DNA from: JAFGOY01 sp034430335
Lineage (GTDB): Bacteria > Chloroflexota > Anaerolineae > Aggregatilineales > UBA3940
Assembly: GCA_034430335.1 (NCBI GenBank)
Contig: DAOUES010000388.1
Span: forward strand, 1 to 18,503
Length of the DNA: 18,503 nt
Direction: 5' to 3'
This document shows positions 6,852 through 16,200 of this stretch, piece by piece (the first letter of the stretch is position 1; every line of letters starts with the position of its first letter). The notes under the pieces are model-generated. The model had not been told where the DNA came from. It did no database searches and was given only the letters and a program-made list of their open reading frames with translations. A program made the position numbers and the translations under genes.

Positions 6852-9800
6852 ATGATCAAGCCCTCCGAACAGATCGGCCAACGCCTGACGGATATCGATC
6901 ATAAGTTGATAACAGAGAAACAACTGGCCGATGCCTTTGACGAAGGATATCGGCGTATCAATGCGGATACCGGCGACTTCATCGAATACAGCCACGAATT
7001 GGCCCGGCGGAACCCGGTGCTTGGTTCTCAAAGCGCCCTGGGAGCTTTTGAGAGCCTGGCGCAATCCGGCGATACGGGGAAAACGGGACTGGCCTTAGCC
7101 GCATTGGGCATGAGCCTGCACTGGTGGGGGCATGATTGGGAAGCGCTGAATTATCTTGACGAGGCCCATTCCACGCTAACCGGTACATACCCGAAGCTGG
7201 TCGTCGAATGGCACCGGTGTTTGTGCGAACGCCGTCTGAACGGCTTGCAGGATACCCACCTGCGGTTGAACGATATTGCCGCCCAGCTCGAATCTGGCGG
7301 ATCGGCTGTTGCTGCCATGTGCTGCCGCCTGGACAATGCTATCGTCAACTTGCAGCAGGACGATCTGGAAAAACGACAGGCATTTTTGAAGTCTGCAAAA
7401 TCGTTCTTTAAGTTACACAACTTATGGGGTGATGCGGGAATCGCGTTGATTATCGAAGCTCGGTTGTCATTTGACCGGGGAGAACTCGAAGCCGGTTCCC
7501 AACAACTCGACGAAGCCGAAGGTTATCTATCACGGGCAAACATGCCCGCGATGCTCGGCTTTTGCTGGATGCTGCGGGGCATCTATTTCAACCATCACAG
7601 AAAAGTCGACCAGGCCGTCGCTTGGCTGGACAAAGCCATCACACGCGCCAGAGCGCTTCAACACCACTATTACGAAGCACTTGCTCTGATGGACCTGGCC
7701 GCGATTCAATATCATCAGGGGAAGAGTGAAGAAAGCTATCAAACCAACCAGGCGATAAAAGCCATTGCCCGCACCCTGAAAGTGAGGTTGCTGGAAGCCA
7801 GCGCCACGCTGACGGAGGCGAACTGGCATTTCAACAAGGGAGAATACGCCGCTGCCCAGGACGGATATGTCCGGGCACAGGCATACTACGAACAGGTAGG
7901 CCACCAGCCGAGCGTCGGGATTTGTATCATAAACCAGGGCGTCGTCGCCCGCCGGTTGGGACATTTCGGGCAGTCGCTGAATCTGCTCAACCAGTCGCTT
8001 GACCTCTTCGAGGCAAACAGTCAGTACGAATTTGTCGCCACGACTCACCATAACCTGGGAAAGACCTATGCTGCGTTTGGCTACATCGAACCGGCCATCA
8101 AGCATTACCAGTTGAGTATCGACACCATCGAAGAGACAGGGGCGGAGGCACAAAGCGGAAAGACCCTGGTAGAACTCGCGTTGCTCCTGGCAGAACGGAA
8201 CGATATCGAACAGGCCCACGCGAAGCTCGACCAGGTTAAAAGGGAAGCCGCGTCAGCCGGGATGCTTTTTGACCTGGCATTATGCGACCAGGCCAGGGGC
8301 GATATTCTGCTGAAGGAGCGTAAACCGATCCAGGCGCTGGAGGCATTCCAGAGCAGCCTGGAACAGTGCGAATCCCTTACCCTGCTGGACACATCCAGGA
8401 ATTCACGGCTGGGCATTTGCGAAGCACTGATTGCTCAACGGCGGTTCGAAGAGGCCCGCGAGCAGATCGAGCAGATCGATCCAGGCGATCATCCCGCGAG
8501 GCTGCGCTGGCGGCTCCACCTGCTGGACGCGCGCATCGAACGGGAAAACCTCAATTTTCAGGCCGCGTTATCGGCTTATGTCAGCGCGCTCGACGAAATA
8601 CGCCTCGCCCGCCGCAGCCTGGACTTCGAAGAATACATCGAGCAGTTTGTACACGCCCTGGAACCGGTCTATTTCGAGGCATTCGAGCAGGCCATCGAAC
8701 TGGAAAACTGTCTGGAGGCGCTGGTCATTGCCGAACTGCACGGAAACCAGCTTCTCGGCATCCGGCTGGGCCACCGGGCAGCCGAAGAGCGCGATTTGAG
8801 AACCCTTCCTGAGCAGCTCACCGCCGTCTTGAACGCCAAGCTGGGTTCTGAATGGACGATCCTTCGCTACGCATGGGGCAAAAATCACATTCGCCTGTTT
8901 GTACTCACTCCCGGCGGGCTGTCCTGGCACAAAATTCCACTGGATCGGGCTGTTCAGATGGCCCTGCGGCTCTGTTCAAGTCCCGATATATCTTTCCGCC
9001 AGTTTGCCTTCCTGGACGATCCGCAGCTTCAGCCGGGGACATCCGGGCAGGGTAAATCGACCCGGCGGCAGTTGTTCAACAGCCTGTTCCCGGAAGCGGT
9101 GCGGCAGCGGCTTCATCCCGATCACACCCTGATCGTCGTTCCAACCCACCAGCTTCACGGACTGCCGTTTCAAGCCCTGATCGATGGCGACACGCCCCTG
9201 ATCGAAAAGACACAGGTATTGTATACACACTCGCTGTCGACGCTGCTTGGGACGATGAAACGATCCCCCGCCCAGCCGGATGATGGCAGGCAGGGATTGA
9301 TCCTGGCCCAATCAGAGTTCGCCGCTGAGGATTTCCCGGCGCTTCCCCATATCGAATATGAAGTCGCGGCGATCAACCGCAAGAACCCGGCGATCAGCCG
9401 TTATCCCACCGCAGAACTCTCGCGGCAGAATCTCCGCCGGGCCGGGCAGACGGGCAGCTTATCCCAGGCGAAGCTGCTGCACATCGCCACTCACGCTTAT
9501 TACGACGCAGAAACCGGGGCTTACACCGGCCTGCTGCTTGGCGAGGACGTTCTCGGCATCGAAGATATTTACAACTGGAAGCTCCAGGCGCAGCTTGTAA
9601 CCCTGTCGGCCTGCCAGACGGGTATGGGGCGCTGGTATTACGGCGACGAGATCGTGGGGATCACGCAGGCTTTCCTCAGCGCCGGGGCACGGTCGGTGAT
9701 TGCCAGCCTGTGGCAGGTCGCCGACGAACACGCCGCCGACCTCATGGCGGAGCTTTATACCCGGCTGGAAAGCTGCGGTGAACCGGCGAAAGCTCTGGCC

Positions 9801-9878
9801 GAAGCGCAGCGCCAGGCCAGTCGATCCGGTCTTGAAACCTTCTACTGGGCACCGTTCAGCGTCTTCGGGCAGCCCTGA
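6852..9878 (+). CDS. TPR-CHAT caspase-like protease
   Basis: A 1008-residue protein with a long array of tetratricopeptide-like helical pairs (about 50-640) and a C-terminal CHAT domain (about 700-1005), the caspase-HetF fold. The catalytic dyad is visible: His881 in LLHIATHAYYD and Cys921 in LVTLSACQTGMG. Also typical are LIVVPTHQLHGLPFQAL (about 760-776) and GARSVIASLWQVAD. TPR-CHAT proteins are site-specific proteases switched on by partner proteins; Csx29 of type III-E CRISPR is the best studied. No signal peptide, so it is likely cytoplasmic. I chose ATG 6852, 13 bases after the preceding stop. It has no clear ribosome site, so coupling to upstream translation is likely; TTG 6804 would add 16 residues. 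The stop shares the palindrome TGATCA with the stop of the convergent NACHT gene, with no terminator between. Confidence 0.9.
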   Translation: MIKPSEQIGQRLTDIDHKLITEKQLADAFDEGYRRINADTGDFIEYSHELARRNPVLGSQSALGAFESLAQSGDTGKTGLALAALGMSLHWWGHDWEALNYLDEAHSTLTGTYPKLVVEWHRCLCERRLNGLQDTHLRLNDIAAQLESGGSAVAAMCCRLDNAIVNLQQDDLEKRQAFLKSAKSFFKLHNLWGDAGIALIIEARLSFDRGELEAGSQQLDEAEGYLSRANMPAMLGFCWMLRGIYFNHHRKVDQAVAWLDKAITRARALQHHYYEALALMDLAAIQYHQGKSEESYQTNQAIKAIARTLKVRLLEASATLTEANWHFNKGEYAAAQDGYVRAQAYYEQVGHQPSVGICIINQGVVARRLGHFGQSLNLLNQSLDLFEANSQYEFVATTHHNLGKTYAAFGYIEPAIKHYQLSIDTIEETGAEAQSGKTLVELALLLAERNDIEQAHAKLDQVKREAASAGMLFDLALCDQARGDILLKERKPIQALEAFQSSLEQCESLTLLDTSRNSRLGICEALIAQRRFEEAREQIEQIDPGDHPARLRWRLHLLDARIERENLNFQAALSAYVSALDEIRLARRSLDFEEYIEQFVHALEPVYFEAFEQAIELENCLEALVIAELHGNQLLGIRLGHRAAEERDLRTLPEQLTAVLNAKLGSEWTILRYAWGKNHIRLFVLTPGGLSWHKIPLDRAVQMALRLCSSPDISFRQFAFLDDPQLQPGTSGQGKSTRRQLFNSLFPEAVRQRLHPDHTLIVVPTHQLHGLPFQALIDGDTPLIEKTQVLYTHSLSTLLGTMKRSPAQPDDGRQGLILAQSEFAAEDFPALPHIEYEVAAINRKNPAISRYPTAELSRQNLRRAGQTGSLSQAKLLHIATHAYYDAETGAYTGLLLGEDVLGIEDIYNWKLQAQLVTLSACQTGMGRWYYGDEIVGITQAFLSAGARSVIASLWQVADEHAADLMAELYTRLESCGEPAKALAEAQRQASRSGLETFYWAPFSVFGQP

Positions 9879-12731
9879 TCAATCGCTATCGAGGCCGAGG
9901 CGGAACCCGATCAGCGGCACATGGGCGTGCGGCTCGACCGGTCGGCGCTGCGTGCAGTGAATCTGACGCCGCTGGTTGTCGTACGCGCCTCCCCGCAGAA
10001 TGCGCGGCCCGGCGGCATTGACGTTCTCTCGATCTTTGTCCGGCTTGTAAGGGTAATCCCGCGCTAGGCTGTTCGTCCACTCCCACACATTACCGCCGAG
10101 ATCGTAGACGCCCTCCGGCGTCTTGTCCTGTGGGAAGATGCCGACGGCGGTCGTTTGCCCGATCCCTGCCTCGCGTGTATTGGTGCAGTCGTCGCCGCTG
10201 GCGCGATTGCCAAACGGGTACTTTCGGCGCTCAAGCCCGGCGGCAGCCCGCTCCCATTCCGCTTCGGTCAGCAGGCGGTACGGCTTCCCGGTTTTTTGAC
10301 GCAGCCAGTTGGCATAGGCGACAGCCTCGTACCATGTCACTCCAACCACCGGGCGATTGTCGATCCCCAGCGCTGGATCATTGACATAGCCACCTGTACG
10401 GGCCGCCCGCCCTCGCCATTCCTGCCCGGCCTTTGTCCAAAACCGTGCGTCGGCATGGGTTTTATCTTCAAGGAAAGCGCGGAACTGCGCATTGGTGACC
10501 GGGTAGCGCCCGATCTGAAATGGCTTCAACCTGACCGTGTGACGTTCGTCGTCAGCGCCCATCTCAAATGGCCCTCCGCCAATCCGGACCATCTGGGGTT
10601 CAACCGAGCAAACGCCGGGGCGAGAATCTCCCAGCCAGCCCAGAACGTCGGCGGCCTGGGCGCGTTCGATTGGCGTGAGGTGTCCACCTTCGAGCAGCAT
10701 TCTTAGCTGAGATAACAGCCGAGACACCACATGCGTACCGACATGCTCATCCTGTTCGGCGACGGTGCGGCCAACGATGGTCAGCATCTCCGCCGCCCAC
10801 CAGATCAACCGCCACCCCGCCGCGTTCTCCGGGGGCTGGGGTTTACACAGCAGGTTGATCGCGTTGAGCGGGCGGAACACGTCCTGGTGATTAAACACAA
10901 GATGCCCGACGGAGAGAAGCAAAACCTCGTGCCAGACATCCCCCTGATCGGCGAGAACGGCCACCAGCCGCAAATATTCACGGTCGGCGACCAGATACCG
11001 GGCTGCCAGGAACTCCTGAAAGCCTCGATGTGGAAACGCAAACATCGGGTCGCCGTTGTTATCACGCCCTTTCCCGATCAACAGCCCGGCGCGTTTTTCG
11101 ACATAGTCACAGAATTTCTGCGCTTTACCCCAGTCGCCATCGAGGTACTTTTGCAGCACCTTCAGGACATCGCTCTGCGGGATGTTGACCGCGTTGGTCG
11201 ATCCGTCCTGTGTGTTGTGCGCCCGGAACGCGACTTCGCACAGGCCGTTGATCAGCCGTTCTTCGCGCGTTTCCAGTTCATCGACAATTCCCTTCACCCA
11301 TTCACCCGGCGCGGTTTCTTTCGTTCGCTGCCAATCCCACAGCAGCAGTTGGATGCAGTCATTGTAAAGGCGCGCCCGTTCTTTCGGTAGGGTTCCTTTG
11401 TAGGTATGAACCACCGACATGACGGTCAGCAGCATCGGGTTCTGGGCCAGGTCGCCGAGGTTTTTGGCCGCATCTTTGAGTTCGGCGGCCCTGGTAAAGA
11501 CCCCTTCCCGGTCGATGTAACCCAGGCGGCCCAGCGTGTTGTACCACCGGTCGATGAACAGGTGGCGGTTTTTCTCACTCAGCGAGGCAAGCATCACGAC
11601 CTGGAAGCGCGTGAGCTGCCAGGCCGGGTCGGTGTACGACAGCACCCGGCAGGTCACGATGAAGCGGCTGCGCGAGTGCGTTTCGGCAAAATCGGTCACC
11701 GCTTCCCGGACGATCTGGCGGTGCTTGAGATCGGCGATCTCGTCCAGGCCGTCGAACATCACCAGACATTCGCCTTTATGAAGAGCTTGCCGGACATCGG
11801 CGGCGAAATCGTTCAGGTTGTGCGATTCTAACTGGCTTTTGATATGCGTCCAGACCAGATTAGCCGTGCCGCGCCGGGTCTTCTTCGGGATATCCTGGAC
11901 AAGTTCGCGAAGCTCCAGGCGGATCGGCAGCAGCGGGCCGTGTGACCAGTTCGAGGCCCGGCGGCGTCCCTCCTGGGGCACGTCCAGACATTTCATGTGA
12001 TTGTGCCCGGGGTGAACCCTTGCCCCGATCAAACACAGGGTGAGATAGTTAAGAAAACTCGTTTTCCCGGAACCCGGATCGCCGAGAATGATCAGCCGCC
12101 GCACCCGGTTCACGACTTCCAGCGCAGGGACGGGAACGCGCGCCTGGGGATCGCTATCGTTCTGAAGCGCCTGCTGGGTGCGCATGATGTCGAGAGGCAC
12201 ATAGACATCGTTCAGGCTGATGTCTGGGGTCGCCTGGTCGGGCATCGCCATTTGCAGATCGAGCTTCCCCAGCGGAACCCTCCCCGCGATTTCCTTCAAC
12301 CAGAGCAGGTAATCCTGTTCCTGCTCGCCAATTTTCGGCGAGCCATTGGCAGGGGACCTAGCATTGCCACAGATCACCTGGTTGGCATGCTGCACCAGCA
12401 CATCAGCTTTGTTGATGTCACGACCTGCGGCCCCGCCGTTGATGGTCGTCGATCCCCCTCCGACGTTCGCACCCGGCGATACATTTCCCCAGACAGTATT
12501 GCTGTCACCCTCGACTGCTGCTGTGCTGTTTAGATCGGTGGCAACATCGCGAAGCCCGGTGATGATCCAGGTGATTTCCTCCTTCTGGCCCGGATCGGTG
12601 GTTGTTTTTTGTATTTCTTCCAGACGGCGGATTTGTTCGAGCAGTTGCAGGCGGCTTGAGCCTGCTCTGATCCTTGAATCCGGCGTGTTGGACAGAGACG
12701 ACTTGTGTACTACCGGTAAATTCGACATCAT
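9879..12731 (-). CDS. NACHT NTPase fused to FGE-sulfatase-fold domain
   Basis: A 950-residue STAND-type switch protein. Order: a short helical N-terminus (25-70), a Gly/Val/Asn-rich repeat (about 73-108), a DVYVPL linker (175-180), a NACHT ATPase (about 205-460), a helical section (about 460-700) and an FGE-sulfatase domain (about 714-947). Walker A is GDPGSGKT (217-224), Walker B LVMFDGLDE (323-331), with a sensor-like FIVTCR (357-362) and FPHRGFQEFLAARYL (566-580). The last domain has the family landmarks MVRIGGGPFEMG, RYPVTNAQF, LLTEAEWERAA, GNVWEW, RILRGG and GFRL. The two active-site cysteines of true formylglycine-generating enzymes are replaced (Asn and Ile after the final GGAY), so it probably binds a ligand rather than modifying sulfatases. 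ATG 12731 has AGGAG at 12741-12745. It is divergent from the small gene at 12800. Confidence 0.93.
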   Translation of the reverse strand: MMSNLPVVHKSSLSNTPDSRIRAGSSRLQLLEQIRRLEEIQKTTTDPGQKEEITWIITGLRDVATDLNSTAAVEGDSNTVWGNVSPGANVGGGSTTINGGAAGRDINKADVLVQHANQVICGNARSPANGSPKIGEQEQDYLLWLKEIAGRVPLGKLDLQMAMPDQATPDISLNDVYVPLDIMRTQQALQNDSDPQARVPVPALEVVNRVRRLIILGDPGSGKTSFLNYLTLCLIGARVHPGHNHMKCLDVPQEGRRRASNWSHGPLLPIRLELRELVQDIPKKTRRGTANLVWTHIKSQLESHNLNDFAADVRQALHKGECLVMFDGLDEIADLKHRQIVREAVTDFAETHSRSRFIVTCRVLSYTDPAWQLTRFQVVMLASLSEKNRHLFIDRWYNTLGRLGYIDREGVFTRAAELKDAAKNLGDLAQNPMLLTVMSVVHTYKGTLPKERARLYNDCIQLLLWDWQRTKETAPGEWVKGIVDELETREERLINGLCEVAFRAHNTQDGSTNAVNIPQSDVLKVLQKYLDGDWGKAQKFCDYVEKRAGLLIGKGRDNNGDPMFAFPHRGFQEFLAARYLVADREYLRLVAVLADQGDVWHEVLLLSVGHLVFNHQDVFRPLNAINLLCKPQPPENAAGWRLIWWAAEMLTIVGRTVAEQDEHVGTHVVSRLLSQLRMLLEGGHLTPIERAQAADVLGWLGDSRPGVCSVEPQMVRIGGGPFEMGADDERHTVRLKPFQIGRYPVTNAQFRAFLEDKTHADARFWTKAGQEWRGRAARTGGYVNDPALGIDNRPVVGVTWYEAVAYANWLRQKTGKPYRLLTEAEWERAAAGLERRKYPFGNRASGDDCTNTREAGIGQTTAVGIFPQDKTPEGVYDLGGNVWEWTNSLARDYPYKPDKDRENVNAAGPRILRGGAYDNQRRQIHCTQRRPVEPHAHVPLIGFRLGLDSD

Positions 12732-12746
12732 TGTCTGATACTCCTA

Positions 12747-12775
12747 TTGCCAGGACACCCGCTTACCCATACAAT
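12747..12775 (+). promoter_or_regulatory. Sigma-70-type promoter for the 12800 gene
   Basis: TTGCCA (12747-12752) and TACAAT (12770-12775) are separated by 17 bases, each one base from the consensus hexamers. Transcription would start near 12782, leaving an 18-base leader that already contains the AAGGAG ribosome site (12788-12793). It lies in the 68-base gap between divergent genes, so it could interfere with NACHT-FGE transcription. Seen by eye only. Confidence 0.5.
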
Positions 12776-12799
12776 GAGACAAATTCTAAGGAGATTTTA

Positions 12800-13294
12800 A
12801 TGGATAGCAAACCCGATTCTAACCTTTCTGATCCGAAAGAGGAACTCCAGAATCCTCCAGGTAGTGTCGGCGGCGATCAGAACGTCGTTGGCGGTGACGT
12901 TGGGGTGGGCGGCAATGTCGGTAGCGGTTCGGTCACTGCCGACTACATCGTTGGCGGTGACTTGACATTTAACGGGAAAATGTCCGACGATAAAACCGAA
13001 TTCGCCGAGACGATGATCAAATTACGTGATCTGATCATTAAAGCCTATAAAAACGGCGAACTACCCGAAAAGGTCGCCCGCAAGACGCTCGCCAACCTCA
13101 AAGAAACTGCCGAACTGGTCACTAAAGAAGAAAAGCCGCCTAAAAGCAAGATTATCCAGAAACTTCAATATGTCGCCGACGTGCTTGACGCCGCCGTCGA
13201 CATGATCAGTTCACAGGGTAATATCGCCTCCGTACTCGTGCGCGCCGCGCCCATCGCCGCGCTACTGATCAAGATAGCGTCTCGCATCTTCTGA
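12800..13294 (+). CDS. Small protein with Gly/Val-rich repeat and hydrophobic tail
   Basis: A 164-residue protein not matched to a named family. Residues 1-20 are polar. Residues 21-58 form a Gly/Val/Asp-rich repeat (GGDQNVVGGDVGVGGNVGSG, then IVGGDLTF). Residues about 62-134 are charged helices with heptad-like Leu/Ile spacing. The end (about 140-164) is hydrophobic with scattered basic residues (SVLVRAAPIAALLIKIASRI), compatible with a membrane-inserting or amphipathic helix. The Gly/Val-rich segment resembles residues 73-108 of the divergent NACHT-FGE protein. ATG 12800 has a perfect AAGGAG (12788-12793), 6 bases away; upstream in-frame starts would overlap the neighbour. The 3' end overlaps the convergent NACHT-HEAT gene by 33 bases. 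Position and shared repeat suggest it works with the NACHT proteins, perhaps as adaptor or effector; that is inference. A purely structural repeat protein is the alternative. Confidence 0.75.
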   Translation: MDSKPDSNLSDPKEELQNPPGSVGGDQNVVGGDVGVGGNVGSGSVTADYIVGGDLTFNGKMSDDKTEFAETMIKLRDLIIKAYKNGELPEKVARKTLANLKETAELVTKEEKPPKSKIIQKLQYVADVLDAAVDMISSQGNIASVLVRAAPIAALLIKIASRIF

Positions 13295-16200
13295 TCGTGC
13301 GCCCAGGCGCGGCACCGTTGGCCGGGCGCGGGCGACAATCCAACCCAGGGCGCGGTGAATCTCGTTCTGTTTCCGGCTGTCCTCGTCCCAGGCCGCACGG
13401 AGCGGCAGCCGCGATAGCACGTCCGACAGATCACGCGCCACCTCCAGCAGTTCTTTGCCGGTCAGCGGCGGATCGGGAATATGGCGCACGATGAATCCGA
13501 GTGCGATCCCGGCTGCACACCGGACATCGAGCGGCCCGCTGCGAAGCGCACTGCGCAGCGTGTCGATCATCGTTGCCGACAGCTCGCGAACGTTTGCCAT
13601 ACTCCGCAAAGCGGCTGCCCGAACCTCGACATTCTCTGCCTGGTGAGCGGCATCGAGCAGGATGCGCTGGATCGCCGGAGCATCTTCCAGGGCGTGCCCC
13701 AGGATTTCGAGAGCGAGCACTCTCACTTTCACCGATGATGCTTTCAACTGCCCGGAACCGACATCCTTCATTACCGCCAGGTCCATCACATAGTTCACCA
13801 CTTCAGAACTGAGCGGCGTATGGGCTTTCAGACAGTTGACAATGTCCTTTCCCAGGATGTCCCCATAAGTCTGTAGAGACTGGATAAGCGAAATGAGCGC
13901 CACGTCTGGCAGGTTCCGCAGCGAAGCCAGAGCGCGAACGGCCCCCCGGGTGATGGTGTGATCGGGCATGACTACCAGCGAATTCAGGTAGTCGACAATT
14001 TCAGGGCCGGGGTCCTGCAAACTGGCGATGGTATCAAGCGTGGCTTCACGCACCGATACTTCGCGGTCGCTGAGTAGAATATAGAGCACCTCGCGGAGTT
14101 CGGTATTTGGCTCCGGGATATGCCTGAGCGCTGATGCAACCGCCCCCCGAACCAGGGAGATCGTATCGGTGGCGACATGCGACAGCATGTGTAATGCCTG
14201 GGGATCATCTTTTCCCTTGCGGACAATCGGATCGATAACAGACGCGCGGATGCTGTCGGACGGATCGTCCAGTCGTTCAATCAGGGCATCGACGATGTCG
14301 GGCGTGTTGTTCGTGCAGGCTCCAAGCGCCCGGATTGCAGCCGTGCGAACCCTGCCATCCGGGTCGTCCGACCAGAGAATCAACTGTGAAACAACCAGCG
14401 ACGGCAGTTCGATGGGGCGCGCAAAGGCGCTGATCGCCATCGCCCGGAAGGAAGGATCGCCGTCGGCAATCGTCCGGCAGATGACGGTCAATGCATCATC
14501 CGGCAGGTTGGATATACCGGCGAGAGTTTCGACCGCCCGCTGGCAGATCGTCGGCTCTGGATCATTCAGCAGTTGGAGAAGCTCGTTGATAACCGTTCGC
14601 GGCAAAGAGCCGATCTGCTTCAACCGCCGCAGGCTGACCCGCCGCCGGACGGGATCGTCGCTGTGCAGGAACTCGATCCACATATTCAGGGTTTCGGTTG
14701 GAACCGGCGGGATGCAGGCCAGCGCTTCTTTGCTGCTGGTCGCTACTTTCTCGTCGGTATCGGCAGTCAGCATCAGGAGGTAGACATAGGCTTCTTTGGA
14801 AAGCGCCCCCATCCGGCTCAACGCATTCGCCAGCGCGCGGCGAACCAGGAGTGGCTGCTGATACCCCAACGCGACGACTGCCTTTTGCGCCTCGTCAAGG
14901 TGAGAAGGCCAGAAGGTCAGGGAATCCACCGCGAAAGCCTGGGAATACTCGCTTGGGGCCGAGAGATTCTCGAAAACACTCTGGACGGCGAGCCAGGTGG
15001 CAGAAGTCCCCTCGAGGTTGATCAGGTGGCGGCGGGCCATATCGTAGATGGCGCTGAAACGGCCCAGGCTGTCGCGTTCGCCATAAATCCACAGTTCTGT
15101 CAGCTTCTCGATGACGTACTTGACGATATCCGGGCGAATTTCCACGCCGCTGCCAAGCAGCCGCGCGGCAAAGAAAAGGTCGCGTTTGAGCAGCGCTTCA
15201 AAAGGACTGGAGGCATGGCCGAACTGCCCGGCCTGTTCCCCGTGAGCCATCACTGCCGTTTCGACGAGTTCGGAAGCGTCATCGGGCGAGTTCATGGAAA
15301 CGAACCCGACTGCCAGCATGATCACCTCGTCCCAGCGCGGATCGTGCAAATTCTCGCGGATACGCTTCGCCGCCCGGCGGTAGCTTGCAACGAGATACCG
15401 GGCCGCAAAGTATTCTTGCAGACCCTGGTAAATAAAGCCGTACTGTTCCGGGCCAAGCTCGATAAATACCCCTGAGCGGACACGCAGTATCCCCAGGAAG
15501 CTTCCTATTGCCCGATCCACTTCCAACGGCGTCAGATCGGGATGCAGCCTTCCCCAAATCCGCCCCAGAATACCACGCAGTTCTATCTCGGAGAGCAGAC
15601 CGGTTGGGCGCGAGGATTGAAGCCAGTAGGCCAGTTCGCCAAGCAGGGGGATCGCTTCCTGTTCCAGGACGGCTGGCTGTTGATCGGGAACCTGCGGTAA
15701 ACGCCACTCCCGGATCAATGCCTCGGCCACCTGGTGGTAGATTGCCACTCGCTGGGGCGAAATCACCATGCCCGGTTTGAAGACGCCTACCAGCATCCTC
15801 AGCAGCAGCGGCGTATTTGCCAATCCAGACAGGCGTGGATTGGTCACAATCTGGCGCGAGAGGGCCAGCATGTCGGGTTGGGCGCGGCGCAGCGCCTTGT
15901 CTCGATCCATCGTTGGCCGCTGCCGGATATCCAGGGTAAGCTTCCAGCGCAGCAAAAAGGCACCAACCTGGCTGCGGTCAAGCGGGCGGATCAGGTAGCC
16001 GACGAATTCGCGGGGGAGTGGGGAGGCCCCGTATCCCTGCAAGCGGCTGGTTACCACAATACGATTTCCGTTCCCATGCCAGTCTGACGCCGCCTGAGCA
16101 ATATTGGCGACCAGCATCCGCCGCTGCTCGTCGGTCGCCGCCTGGTCGAGGCCATCCAGCAGGATCAGGCATTGGCCCCTTTCCAGCAGGGTCAGCAGCA

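Noticed and set aside
5350..9878. A type III-E CRISPR (Craspase) locus
   Set aside because: The TPR-CHAT and sigma genes recall it, but no Cas7-11, Cas1/2 or repeat-spacer array is present anywhere in the window.
9879..10010. A confirmed diversity-generating retroelement variable region
   Set aside because: The fold and position fit, but there is no reverse transcriptase or template repeat here and AAY codons are not enriched; kept only as a test in findings.
10155..11390. Open frames of 183 and 219 codons on the plus strand inside NACHT-FGE
   Set aside because: They lie antisense to conserved FGE and NACHT motifs, have no recognisable domain and fit a GC-rich shadow-frame pattern.
14573..15475. 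300-codon plus-strand frame inside NACHT-HEAT
   Set aside because: It is antisense to the HEAT repeats and its composition mirrors the real frame; no start site or domain.
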